This document shows positions 16,371 through 24,795 of a stretch of 42,502 bases of DNA, in pieces. The notes beneath the pieces were generated by a model, which saw only the letters and a program-made list of their open reading frames with translations, did not search any database and was not told where the DNA came from. Location: contig JBBRNO010000043.1 of the NCBI GenBank assembly GCA_038230275.1, forward strand, positions 1 to 42,502, read 5' to 3'. Position numbers and translations under genes: made by a program. How positions within the stretch are numbered: the first letter of the stretch is position 1; each line of letters begins with the position of its first letter. This DNA comes from JANXXV01 sp038230275. GTDB taxonomy: Bacteria; Acidobacteriota; Terriglobia; Bryobacterales; Bryobacteraceae.

Positions 16371-18482
16371 ATGAGCCTCCGTTCAATAGTATTACTCCTG
16401 CTGTCCGCGCTAATTGCAAATGGCGCTACTTCTTATCAGGCGATGATCAGCTTTCCCGAACTTCCTGCGGGAGCGAGGACTCAGGCGCTTGCGGTCGACG
16501 CAGCGGGGAATGAATTCATCATCGCCAACATCGTGAAGGCCACTGGCAAGCCGCAGATCCACGTGCTCAAGATCGATCCGCAAGGCAAGACGCTCGCGAG
16601 CATCGAGTTCGGAGGCACCGCCATTGGTGCTGGCGTTGCGGATTGGATCGCAGGTGCAGCGGTTGATGCGAAGGGCAATCTGGTGATCGCGGGTACGACC
16701 TACTCAGATGATTTCCCGTTGGTGTCGCCCTTGTTCATGAAAACGGGAGTGTCGGCGGCATTTATCGTTAAGCTCGACCCCGAATTGAAAGGCATCTTAT
16801 TCTCCACGAAATTGGGAGGGCCGACAGGCTACACGAGTGCCCGTGCGTTCGCATTGGATCAAGCGGGCAATGTGTACATCACTGGAGCAACATCGGATCC
16901 GGAATTCCCGACTACGTTCGGCGCGTTTCAGCGGGCCCCGCCCCCGAGTGACAAGGCATACAAGGCTACGTATGCTTTCCTAACTGAGCTCAACTCGGAA
17001 TCCAAGTCCCTTGTCTTCTCGACCTACTTTGGAAACAGTCCCACTGCTTGCAAAGATTGCCCGAACACGTTGGGATATACGATTGCGTCAGCCGTTGCCA
17101 TCGATGCTGCTGGCAGTATTGTGATCGCCGGCACCACCACTTCGAGCGGGCTCCCCGTGACTCCAGGGGTATTCGGGCCGAGCTGTGGCGACTGTTCATC
17201 CGCGCCTCAAGCCACCGCTGGTTTCCTGGCGAGATTCAGTGCGCATGGTTCGACACTGCTCTGGGCGACCTACATAACTGTGTCCAAATCGGCACCCTCA
17301 CCCGCCAGGGTCGAAATCGCCACCATGACACTTGATCGCGATGGCGCTATCGTCTTTGCCGGAAGAGCCTCCCCGGGCCTTCCGGTGCTTCCCGGAAACA
17401 TTGTTCCTGCGATTCCTGGAGTTACGATATTCGTGCCTTTGTCCGGATTCGTAATGAAACTAGACTCATCCGGCAAGCGACTCCTGCTTGGAAATTATTT
17501 TGGGGACAGTGTAACGGCCTTGGCCACCGATCCGCAAGGCGCCATTTGGATCAACGGTACGTCAAGAGCCGAGAAACTGAAGGCTCCAAAAGAAATGCCA
17601 ATTCTGGGGCAGAATTATCTCGCCACCGTGGCTTCTGACGGATCCTCTTTGAGTAATATCTTCACCGTGCCCAACGGCGTGATTGGACAGGCCCTTTTGG
17701 TGAGTGCGGGTGGACTCGTTACAGCGATGGGAGCCGAGCGATCTCTACTTACGCTGAGCCCTGGCCAAGGCCCATCGCTGATTGGCCTCAGCAACTCCGC
17801 TGGAGGGCCAATTTCGAATGCCGTCGCGCCTTACGAAATGATTTCGCTCTATGGACTCGGGCTTGGACCACAGACGGCTCAAGTATCCAGCGGTAAAACT
17901 GCGACTTCACTAGGCGGGGTACAGGTATTGATTGATGGAATTCCAGTGCCGCTGCTATTCGCCGGATCCACCCAAATTAACGCCGTAGTGCCCGGTTCCG
18001 TATTCGGACAAGAGGCGGCAACCCTACAAATCGCCACGACCGCCGGTGTCCTGAAAGGTCCTGCGTTAATAATCCGGCTTTCACAGCCGCAAATCTTTAC
18101 GGTTCCCGGTCCTATTGATTTCGCACCGAATGCTTTGGCCCGAAACCAGGACGGCACTCTGAACTCCGGTACCAATCCTGCGCCTGTCGGATCCGTCGTG
18201 ACCGTTTGGGTCAGTGGCGCGGGCATCACGTCCGGCGGCCCTATTCGCCCCGTCTCGGTGTTCTCCTTTCAATTGCTGACCGCTGTTGCCTTCCGGGGAT
18301 TCTTGCCCGGCCCACTTTCGCTCGAAGTCCTAAATGCCAGGGACGCGCCTGGGATGGTTGAAGGGATCACAGAACTCCAATTCCGACTGCCGGCGCGATC
18401 GGAAGGCGGTATCTTCAACTCTGGATTTCGACTCCAGATCGGGGACGCCTCAAGCGACCCTTTTACCCTTTACGTAAAGTAG
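16371..18482 (+). CDS. Exported SBBP-repeat beta-propeller protein with Solibacter-type C-terminal domain
   Basis: 703 residues. An N-terminal signal peptide (about 1-20) is followed by at least five to six SBBP-like repeats built on the pattern A-x-D-x-x-G-x-x-x-I-A-G-T, for example AVDAKGNLVIAGTT, ALDQAGNVYITGATS and AIDAAGSIVIAGTTT, between about residues 40 and 400. These form a beta-propeller. From about residue 480 to the end is the uncharacterised C-terminal domain found mainly in Solibacter (TIGR03437 type), seen here as ISLYGLGLGPQTA, GGVQVLIDGIPVPLLFAG and INAVVPGSVFGQ. The function is unknown; a cell-surface or secreted binding role is likely. It is the last gene of the plus-strand operon. 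Confidence 0.88.
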   Translation: MSLRSIVLLLLSALIANGATSYQAMISFPELPAGARTQALAVDAAGNEFIIANIVKATGKPQIHVLKIDPQGKTLASIEFGGTAIGAGVADWIAGAAVDAKGNLVIAGTTYSDDFPLVSPLFMKTGVSAAFIVKLDPELKGILFSTKLGGPTGYTSARAFALDQAGNVYITGATSDPEFPTTFGAFQRAPPPSDKAYKATYAFLTELNSESKSLVFSTYFGNSPTACKDCPNTLGYTIASAVAIDAAGSIVIAGTTTSSGLPVTPGVFGPSCGDCSSAPQATAGFLARFSAHGSTLLWATYITVSKSAPSPARVEIATMTLDRDGAIVFAGRASPGLPVLPGNIVPAIPGVTIFVPLSGFVMKLDSSGKRLLLGNYFGDSVTALATDPQGAIWINGTSRAEKLKAPKEMPILGQNYLATVASDGSSLSNIFTVPNGVIGQALLVSAGGLVTAMGAERSLLTLSPGQGPSLIGLSNSAGGPISNAVAPYEMISLYGLGLGPQTAQVSSGKTATSLGGVQVLIDGIPVPLLFAGSTQINAVVPGSVFGQEAATLQIATTAGVLKGPALIIRLSQPQIFTVPGPIDFAPNALARNQDGTLNSGTNPAPVGSVVTVWVSGAGITSGGPIRPVSVFSFQLLTAVAFRGFLPGPLSLEVLNARDAPGMVEGITELQFRLPARSEGGIFNSGFRLQIGDASSDPFTLYVK

Positions 18483-18491
18483 CTGTGCACA

Positions 18492-21029
18492 CTATCGCTT
18501 GTGCTGCTCCCGCAACACGGCCGGATCGTCCATCTTCACCGACGGCTTCGGATCTCTCGGCTCTCTTGCTTTCGCCGGATCGAATATCTCCTTCGCCACT
18601 GGCTTCGTTTCGTAAACCGTGAAATCCGGAGTCTCCGTAAACGCATCGCTCAAGTCCGCCGCCGCCGCATCGTACAAATTCAAAGGCGGCACTTTCAGCA
18701 ACCGGAAAACCGTCTTCAACAATCCTGGGAAGCTGGAATTCTCGTGCAGCACGAAGCCTTTCTTCACGTAAGGCCCCGCCACCATCAACACGGTCCGGTG
18801 CGAATCTACATGATCCACTCCGCCCTGCGCGTCGTCTTCGGTCACGAACAAAGCCATCCGCTTCCACTCCGGCCGCTTCGAAAAGAACTCCATGATCCGG
18901 CCCAGCGCAACATCGTTATCCGCCACATAAGACGCGCCCGTCGGATAGCCATCACCCGGCCGCGGCTTCGCCATGTGATCGTTTGGCAGGTGGATATACA
19001 GAAATCGCGGCAGCGTCTTCATCGGGCTCAACTCCGCAATCAGCTGCGTCGCCCGATACTGATCCGGAATGTTCATATTGAACTGTGGATAGTTTCTCGA
19101 CGTATTCCGGTAAAGCAGATCGGGCATCGGCATGTTCGTCAACACGCGCGTCCCCGTCGGCTTCAAGCCCTCCCCTTCATCCACGCCCGCCAGTTCATAG
19201 CCCTCACCAAAATTGCGAAACGAAATCTTATTGCGTTCCAGGTGATGCCAAAGCGTGCCGCCTTCCAATAGCTCTTCCGGATGCACTGACGAATTGCTCC
19301 CCGCATAACTCAATCGTCCCGGCGCAGTCGTCGGCATGCGAAAATCCTTCTGCCCCCCGTAGGCGGCCATCAGCGAACTCTCGGTCCAGGCGTTTGGATA
19401 CGAACCAACCAGCCAGTGGTGCCCGTCCACGCTCACTTCGGAATCGGCGTAGAAGTTGTCGCCGATCGCCCAACGCCGTGCCATCTCATGATGATTCGGA
19501 GTTACCGAGGGGCCGAAACGCGCGCCCTCACCGAATACATCGTCGTACGTTCGATTCTCTTTCACGATGACAACCACATGGCGAATTCGCTCCGGCAGCG
19601 GTCTCGCAGTCGGCGCAGGCTCAGCGAACCCATTGTTGCGGTATACCCGGGCACTCAGCGCATCAAACTCCGCCGCCTTCGGCAGCAGGAACATGGACAC
19701 CGCGCCCCTCCGCATCTCGCCCTGGAAACTCTTCGCCATCCCGGCGTTCGGTCCTGTGCCGAACCCTTTGGCATTGGCCGCATAGACAATATCGCGCTCG
19801 CTCAATACACGCGTCGGAAACCATCCCGCCGGCACATGCGCCAACACCTTTCCACTCTGCACGTCGATAATCCCAATCGCGTTGATCCCCGCCTCGGCCA
19901 CCAGCAGCCATCCGTTCTTCTCATGCCAACTGAGGCCAATCGGCATCACCCCGCGGTACCGCTCCAGGCCAGGAATGCGAATGGGAATGTCGCGCTCCAC
20001 TTGCAAAGACTGCGCACTGACAACTGAAATGGAATCGTTGTTCGCATTCGAAACAAAAATCTTCTCCGCCGTTGCCGCCACACCGGAAGGACTGCTGCCG
20101 CCATCGCTACGCTTCCCAAACGGCAGGCCAGTAGGGATAAACTTCACCACCTTGGGATTCTCCGCATCGCTCACGTCCAGCACGCAAAGCGAATTCGATT
20201 CGGCAACGTTCGGATCCCCCAGCGCCGGAACATCCACCACGCCCCGCTCCGTCTTCCGCTTGACACCCTTGCGCGATTCCTTTGATGGAAATCCAAACGC
20301 GGGGAAGGGCAGCCCCGTCTCAATGGGCTGCTTCGGATCCGCCCCCGGCAACGCTTTGTATTCGAACATTCCGATGTTCGTTACATAAGCCCGTTGCGCA
20401 TCCGGTGAAAGAGCGATGGCGAACGGCAAGCGGCCCACGCGTACCGATGCCGCCACCTTGCGCTTGCGCAGATCAATTGTCACCACACGAAAATTCGCCT
20501 GATCCACCACGTACAACAGACCGCGCACGCGATCCAGCGCCATGTCACCCGAGTAGCTGTCTTTGAATCCGTCAGTATTCAAATCGAAGCTGCGAATCCG
20601 CTTGCCCGTCCGCGGGTCCACCAGCCGCACCCGTCCTGAATTCCCTTCCGCCGCGTAGAGCTCATTCTCGCCATCGAACGCCAGGCCCATGAACACACTG
20701 CGCCACTCATCGCCGTCATCATCCGCATCACCCTTCTTCCGCGCCGTGAACTGTTGCCGCTGCCAGGCACCTTCCACGCTGTGCAGCACCGTCAGTGAAA
20801 ACCGGTTCGGCCCGCCGTCGGCCGACACCAGCGTCAATCCATCCGGGCTCATGGCCAGCCCGAAAGTTCCCGGCCCGGTATAGAAAAACTGCCCCGTGGA
20901 TGTCAGTAGCCGGCCGCCCGGCAGCACAGTCTCAGACGGATTCGTACTAGCCGTTCGTGTGCCGGCGGGGACGCGATAGTCCGCTGCGGAAGCCGCCACG
21001 GCAACAGCCAAAACTAACAGCAGTCTCAT
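18492..21029 (-). CDS. YncE-like beta-propeller fused to phosphoesterase/alkaline phosphatase-like domain
   Basis: 845 residues. Signal peptide at 1-16. Residues about 50-450 hold YVTN/YncE-type propeller repeats (MSPDGLTLVSADGG, ALSPDAQRAYVTNIG, KIFVSNANNDSISVV). Residues about 482-830 form a phosphoesterase domain of the acid phosphatase/phospholipase C superfamily, with the active-site signature ENRTYDD at 491-497 and a C-terminal metal cluster in VTEDDAQGGVDHVDSHRT. The combination is a recognised family, a bifunctional YncE/alkaline phosphatase protein, probably a secreted phosphomonoesterase or phosphodiesterase. A TATTCT element (21043-21038) ends 8 nt before the ATG and there is no Shine-Dalgarno sequence. 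It is convergent with the SBBP gene, with 9 nt between the stops. Confidence 0.9.
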   Translation of the reverse strand: MRLLLVLAVAVAASAADYRVPAGTRTASTNPSETVLPGGRLLTSTGQFFYTGPGTFGLAMSPDGLTLVSADGGPNRFSLTVLHSVEGAWQRQQFTARKKGDADDDGDEWRSVFMGLAFDGENELYAAEGNSGRVRLVDPRTGKRIRSFDLNTDGFKDSYSGDMALDRVRGLLYVVDQANFRVVTIDLRKRKVAASVRVGRLPFAIALSPDAQRAYVTNIGMFEYKALPGADPKQPIETGLPFPAFGFPSKESRKGVKRKTERGVVDVPALGDPNVAESNSLCVLDVSDAENPKVVKFIPTGLPFGKRSDGGSSPSGVAATAEKIFVSNANNDSISVVSAQSLQVERDIPIRIPGLERYRGVMPIGLSWHEKNGWLLVAEAGINAIGIIDVQSGKVLAHVPAGWFPTRVLSERDIVYAANAKGFGTGPNAGMAKSFQGEMRRGAVSMFLLPKAAEFDALSARVYRNNGFAEPAPTARPLPERIRHVVVIVKENRTYDDVFGEGARFGPSVTPNHHEMARRWAIGDNFYADSEVSVDGHHWLVGSYPNAWTESSLMAAYGGQKDFRMPTTAPGRLSYAGSNSSVHPEELLEGGTLWHHLERNKISFRNFGEGYELAGVDEGEGLKPTGTRVLTNMPMPDLLYRNTSRNYPQFNMNIPDQYRATQLIAELSPMKTLPRFLYIHLPNDHMAKPRPGDGYPTGASYVADNDVALGRIMEFFSKRPEWKRMALFVTEDDAQGGVDHVDSHRTVLMVAGPYVKKGFVLHENSSFPGLLKTVFRLLKVPPLNLYDAAAADLSDAFTETPDFTVYETKPVAKEIFDPAKAREPRDPKPSVKMDDPAVLREQHKR

Positions 21030-21062
21030 TGAGGTCTAGAATAGCGGAAGGCGCACTGTCAC

Positions 21063-21551
21063 TTGGAACGTAGAACATTTCTCAGCATCGTTGGCGCGGC
21101 AGGATTCGTTGCGCAGCCGTTCCCCGGATTGCTTCTGATCGCATTCGCGGCCGAGAGCCTGCCGGGAACCGTAATGCTCTACGGAGTCCCAAGCGCTGAG
21201 CCAGGCGCCATATTCGAAGAACGCCGCTACGAAGGTTCGCTGCCGCCGGCAGAGTTGCTGACGCGCCACGGCATCCGCGCCATCTGCGAAGATCAGACAA
21301 CCTTGCTGATTCCCTTTGCAAACCTCACCCATCGCGACCAAGCCTGGAGCGCTCTTGCCTCCGATCCCGACTGGCAGGTGCAACGGCGGGACGTCACGCA
21401 AATCACCCTTTATCGACTGGCGGATTCTCCAGCATCCGCTCACTCAACGGCTTCTTCGCAGGCGCGGCATCAGCAGCAGGTTCCGATGCCAACAGATCAG
21501 CCAGCCTCCGGTCGCCGGCCACGTTCAGGAACAACGTCAATCGCGACTTAG
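21063..21551 (+). CDS. NIPSNAP-like protein with Tat-like signal
   Basis: 162 residues from a TTG start at 21063. An ERRTFLSIVGAAGF signal begins the protein. The core (about 35-118) resembles the second half of NIPSNAP proteins, notably IFEERRYEG and the LIPFANLTHRDQAWSALAS segment followed by DPDWQ. NIPSNAP proteins belong to the dimeric alpha/beta-barrel fold; no enzyme activity is assigned. The recognisable domain stops near residue 118, where RLADSPASA begins a Ser/Gln/Pro-rich tail. That tail is coded entirely by DNA antisense to the SPFH gene (149 bp tail-to-tail overlap), so an ancestral stop has probably been lost and the tail may be meaningless. It is divergent from the phosphoesterase gene, with 33 bp between the starts. 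Confidence 0.7.
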   Translation: MERRTFLSIVGAAGFVAQPFPGLLLIAFAAESLPGTVMLYGVPSAEPGAIFEERRYEGSLPPAELLTRHGIRAICEDQTTLLIPFANLTHRDQAWSALASDPDWQVQRRDVTQITLYRLADSPASAHSTASSQARHQQQVPMPTDQPASGRRPRSGTTSIAT

Positions 21552-22368
21552 CCTCCAGAATCTTCTGCGTCTCCAAAATCTCAAACAGCGCGTCCGCCAC
21601 TTCGGCATCCCCTGATATCTCAAGCAGCGCGGAACCAATCATATTCGGCCTTACCACCGCCGCCCGCGCAAACTCCACCGCCGCCTCGCGTTCAGCCGAA
21701 CTGGTGATGATGCTCACTTGATTGGCGCCATCCTGCTTGATCGCGGACGTCACCTGCCGCAAACGATTCACCACCTTCTCTTCAATCTGACGGATCATCC
21801 CCTGATCGCGAAAGTGTACTTTCCTTATATATACGGAGCCCAGTTCGTAGCCCCACACGCGCGACTTTTCAGATACCTCAGCCCGCACCGTCTGACTCAT
21901 CTTGTGCCGCGTCTCCAGCATCTCCGCCAGCGGCATATTACTCAAACAGCGCACGGTCGCATTGCTCACATTGGCGCGCAAAGACCCCCTCGGATCGGTG
22001 TTCTTAAACAGAAACGCCACCGGATCGCTGATCCGCATCTCATACCAGATCCCGATCCCCATCGGCGCGCCCTCTTCGGAATTTACCGGCTGGCTGCGCA
22101 GATATTCTTGATCCAGCCGCAGGTCCAAAACGTAACACTTGCCCAGCAGGTTAATCACGAACGCACTGGGCCCCAGCGACGCGGGCAGAAAATGCCAGCC
22201 CGGCTCGGAGATCATTCCAACCACCTTTCCGAACAGTACATATACCCGGCAACTGCACTCGTCCACGATGGCGTAGAGACCAAAAAACCGCCCGACAGCC
22301 AACACCACGGGCTCCGCGATCAGCATCGCCAGAAACGCCAGACCGATGGCTAACAATCCCGTGCCCAT
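21403..22368 (-). CDS. SPFH/band 7 domain membrane protein (HflC-like)
   Basis: 321 residues. One N-terminal transmembrane segment (about 5-30, LLAIGLAFLAMLIAEPVVLAV) is followed by an SPFH domain, with DECSCRVYVLFGKVVGM marking its start and VRAEVSEKSRVWGYELGSVYI its second half. A helical, Ala/Glu-rich stretch about 190-300 would give oligomerisation, and a Pro-rich tail ends the protein. SPFH proteins such as HflK/HflC form ring assemblies in the inner membrane and regulate FtsH or organise microdomains; no protease gene is adjacent here. The start overlaps the upstream SPFH gene as TAATG, so the two are co-translated and probably form a hetero-oligomer. The 3' end overlaps the NIPSNAP-like gene antisense. 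Confidence 0.85.
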   Translation of the reverse strand: MGTGLLAIGLAFLAMLIAEPVVLAVGRFFGLYAIVDECSCRVYVLFGKVVGMISEPGWHFLPASLGPSAFVINLLGKCYVLDLRLDQEYLRSQPVNSEEGAPMGIGIWYEMRISDPVAFLFKNTDPRGSLRANVSNATVRCLSNMPLAEMLETRHKMSQTVRAEVSEKSRVWGYELGSVYIRKVHFRDQGMIRQIEEKVVNRLRQVTSAIKQDGANQVSIITSSAEREAAVEFARAAVVRPNMIGSALLEISGDAEVADALFEILETQKILEAKSRLTLFLNVAGDRRLADLLASEPAADAAPAKKPLSERMLENPPVDKG

Positions 22369-23366
22369 TACCGCGCCTCCAGGAAGATTTGATGCGCCTT
22401 GCTGCGCAGCGTCAGCTTTACATTTCGCACGTATGCCGCCAGAACATTCGGCCCTTGCCGCTTCAGCCCGGCCAGTTCGGCGGCCATCATTCGGATCGGC
22501 TCTACTTCCGCTTGCGCCCGCAGCGTCTCAATTTCCACCGCGCGCCGGGATTGCACAATCTTCTGATCGGCACCCGCGTGCGCCAGACTGATGTCGCTCG
22601 ATACGTGGTTGTACGCCGTGTTGATCGCTGCCAGCGCGGACTCCACTTCCAGCGGCGGATCGATACCCGTGATCAGCGAAGCGTCGAACACCACACCATA
22701 ACGTGCGGCGGTCGATTGGCATTCGCGGTCCATAAACTCATTCAGATCACGCAGATTTTTCCGCAGGTCATTGATGGAAACGCCCATCACCTCGGCTCCG
22801 GGAGGAGCAGTAGCGGCAACTTCACCTACACTGAGCACGGCAATTGGTTTCGCCTCGAAGCTGGCAATCTTCTGGCGCAGCACGGATACGAAATACGCCA
22901 TCACGTGGACCATCGGGCGCTTGATTCCGAAAAGCAAAGCGTACAGGTTTGCCTCGCTCACCCGGTATCGAATCTGGCCCGTCAAACCGGTGTTCAACTG
23001 ATCTTTGGTTACCGCATCCAGCCGGGTACCGGCGCCGTTGGCCGCCGCGTCTTCCATATCCACCGCCATGTTCGCCGTCGTCGTGGCGATGGACACTTTA
23101 TAAATCCGCTCCCAAGGCATTTTGAAATACGGGCCCCCCGGTGGAATCACCCGAACCTGTGGATAGATGTAGCGGCTTCTCTCGTCGGGCCGCAGCGGTT
23201 CGGCAATCGGATCGTCAAGAGTGGTCTTACCGTCTACCCGCTGCGCCCGGCCAAACACGGTCTTCACCGCCCGCTCGTTCTGATCCACGGTGTAGATCCC
23301 AGTCAACACGCAGCGCACTATGAACCAAATAATGATTCCCAACACGGAGCCGGTCAGCATCAGCAT
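22368..23366 (-). CDS. SPFH/band 7 domain membrane protein (HflK-like)
   Basis: 332 residues from the ATG at 23366. A single transmembrane segment (about 3-24, LTGSVLGIIIWFIVRCVLTG) precedes GIYTVDQNERAVKTVFGRA, the typical entry into an SPFH domain. A loop before the second strand (RVIPPGGPYFKMPWERI) and the later helical region (EVESALAAINTAYNHVSSD) fit the HflK/prohibitin pattern. It carries an Ala-rich, charged helical part from about 230 to 310. It is the first of the coupled SPFH pair. A TATGCT element ends 6 nt before the ATG, with only a poor -35, so it may have its own near-leaderless promoter or be read from the genes upstream. Confidence 0.85.
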   Translation of the reverse strand: MLMLTGSVLGIIIWFIVRCVLTGIYTVDQNERAVKTVFGRAQRVDGKTTLDDPIAEPLRPDERSRYIYPQVRVIPPGGPYFKMPWERIYKVSIATTTANMAVDMEDAAANGAGTRLDAVTKDQLNTGLTGQIRYRVSEANLYALLFGIKRPMVHVMAYFVSVLRQKIASFEAKPIAVLSVGEVAATAPPGAEVMGVSINDLRKNLRDLNEFMDRECQSTAARYGVVFDASLITGIDPPLEVESALAAINTAYNHVSSDISLAHAGADQKIVQSRRAVEIETLRAQAEVEPIRMMAAELAGLKRQGPNVLAAYVRNVKLTLRSKAHQIFLEAR

Positions 23367-23389
23367 AGCCTCAGCATACCTGGATTGCG

Positions 23390-23524
23390 TCAGTTCCGGT
23401 TAAAAGCGGCTCGCATCGCAGGTTGAGCGTTGCAGCGGAAGACGCCAAGTTCCGTCAGCAGCATCAAGCAGGCGAGTGCGAACCAGGCAGTCGCACCAAA
23501 GATTCCTCTGTGCCCGTGATACGG
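23390..23524 (-). pseudogene. In-frame continuation past the TAG of the membrane protein gene
   Basis: Directly after the TAG at 23527-23525 the same frame stays open for 44 codons until TGA at 23392-23390. The translation includes GIFGATAWFALACLMLLTEL, a hydrophobic stretch long enough for one membrane helix. There is no convincing start codon and ribosome site for an independent gene. It may be the severed C-terminus of the protein at 23525-24007. Alternatively the open frame is chance in a 158-bp gap. Confidence 0.4.
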
Positions 23525-24007
23525 CTAGGCACTGCCGAAGCTCCCTAGCAGCAACAGAAAAAAGACTGGAACTGCGCAGATCGCAGCGACAATCAGTGCG
23601 CCTCGGACAATTACGGAGTGCCGGCGGAGCGCCTTTCTGTGGAACCGGGCATCAATCCACCATCCAACCAGGAACCAGTAACCTGCAATGACGACAATCA
23701 GCGCAGCGTAACTCGCTTTCGAAAGCGGCAGTGGTTCTCTGTTCGTGTAACTCGGTCGCGGCACCGGCGCAAGGAGCGAAGCAACAACAATCGCCGGCCA
23801 CTGAAGCGTCAACATGTCTTGGACAACCGGACTATGTTGGAAGGGAAAGTAGTGGATGGCGGAGGAGGCTGACATTCCGTCACTCGAGTGTGTCTCAGGC
23901 GTGTCCCGCGCGTGCCACTCAGCTTGCTCACGCTCGACAGTGCGAAGCGTGAACAACAGCGCAACCACCGCGAACGCAGGCAGCCATACTTTGCATGCCC
24001 TGATCAC
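23525..24007 (-). CDS. Hypothetical membrane protein
   Basis: 160 residues from a GTG at 24007, 4 nt after the stop of the upstream gene; upstream in-frame codons lie inside that gene and look non-coding. I do not recognise the family. It has about four hydrophobic segments: LPAFAVVALLFTL near residue 8, WPAIVVASLLAP near 70, YAALIVVIAGYWFLVGWWI near 95, and VIVRGALIVAAICAVPVFF near 130. Between the first two is a polar, probably periplasmic loop of about 45 residues. The stop falls immediately after a hydrophobic segment, and the frame continues beyond it with another potential helix, so the gene may be truncated by a nonsense change. Confidence 0.65.
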   Translation of the reverse strand: MIRACKVWLPAFAVVALLFTLRTVEREQAEWHARDTPETHSSDGMSASSAIHYFPFQHSPVVQDMLTLQWPAIVVASLLAPVPRPSYTNREPLPLSKASYAALIVVIAGYWFLVGWWIDARFHRKALRRHSVIVRGALIVAAICAVPVFFLLLLGSFGSA

Positions 24008-24011
24008 TCCG

Positions 24012-24788
24012 CTACCCCCGGCGGAACATCCGGTTCGCGTCAGCGTAGGAAACCGCCCCGTCCACCATCCCTTCGTAACCACCGCCCGTCCGCAGTGCCT
24101 CGGCAACCCGCCGCGTGTGCCCCATCGCGGACCGCATCGGTCCCGAACCCACACTCACCCGCTTCACACCCAGTTGCTGCAACTCCGGGATCGACGGGAC
24201 CCCGGCGCCGGCCAGAATATTGACAGGCGCACCAGCCGCGCGTGTCAGCTCAGCGATCATTCCCGGGTCAGTCAATCCCGGCACGAAAACGCAATCCGCA
24301 CCCGCCTCCACAAAAGCCCTCACCCGATGAATCGCCAGTTCGAGCCGCTGTTCCTCAGGCCCCACCCGGAGCAAGAACACATCCGTTCGCGCATTCAGGA
24401 ATAGCGGGAACTGCTTCGCCTCACGGATACGGTTGCACTGGTCCGCCAAATTCGACACCACGTCCGCCTCGGCGTCTTCCAAATTAACGCCCACAACCCC
24501 GGCCGAAACTACGTCCTGAAGCACCCGGCCCAGATCGCCATAGCCCGCTTCAATGTCGGCCGTTACGGGAACTTGCACAGAACGTGCAATGCGGCGCAAT
24601 ACTTCCAGATGTTCCGGCCAAGGGGCTTGCCCACCGTCGGGATACCCAAGCGAAAACGCGAGTCCCCCGCTGCTTGTTCCAACGGCCGCAAACCCAGCCT
24701 CTTCGAAAATACGGGCACTCGCCGCGTCCCACGCATTCGGAAGAATCAGGATTTCGGGTTGTCGATGTAGTGCAGCGAATGCGTCCAC
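24012..24788 (-). CDS. Isocitrate lyase/PEP mutase superfamily enzyme
   Basis: 258 residues from a GTG at 24788 that follows a TTGAGG ribosome-binding-like sequence and lies 8 nt after the rseP stop. An ATG at 24848 would extend it into rseP by about 50 nt and is less likely. Superfamily signatures are LPNAWDAASARIFEEAGF (16-33), the metal-binding VTADIEAGYGD (75-85, Asp78 and Glu80), VNLEDAE (101-107) and FLNARTD. The family cleaves or forms C-C or P-C bonds of 2-oxoacid-like substrates using Mg2+. The catalytic Cys motif of true isocitrate lyase (KKCGH) is absent; the corresponding loop reads SLGYPDGGQAPW. The actual reaction is therefore open, with an oxaloacetate- or methylisocitrate-type lyase most plausible. 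Confidence 0.85.
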   Translation of the reverse strand: MDAFAALHRQPEILILPNAWDAASARIFEEAGFAAVGTSSGGLAFSLGYPDGGQAPWPEHLEVLRRIARSVQVPVTADIEAGYGDLGRVLQDVVSAGVVGVNLEDAEADVVSNLADQCNRIREAKQFPLFLNARTDVFLLRVGPEEQRLELAIHRVRAFVEAGADCVFVPGLTDPGMIAELTRAAGAPVNILAGAGVPSIPELQQLGVKRVSVGSGPMRSAMGHTRRVAEALRTGGGYEGMVDGAVSYADANRMFRRG

Positions 24789-24795
24789 GCCGGCC

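Noticed and set aside
18468..18479. Perfect palindrome CTTTACGTAAAG at the end of the SBBP gene.
   Set aside because: Inside codons for the last residues, no T-tract or loop suitable for a terminator; likely chance.
23856..24404. Long plus-strand frames opposite the PEP-mutase-like and membrane protein genes.
   Set aside because: Low-complexity Arg/Pro/Ser/His composition typical of the antisense of GC-rich coding DNA; no motif.
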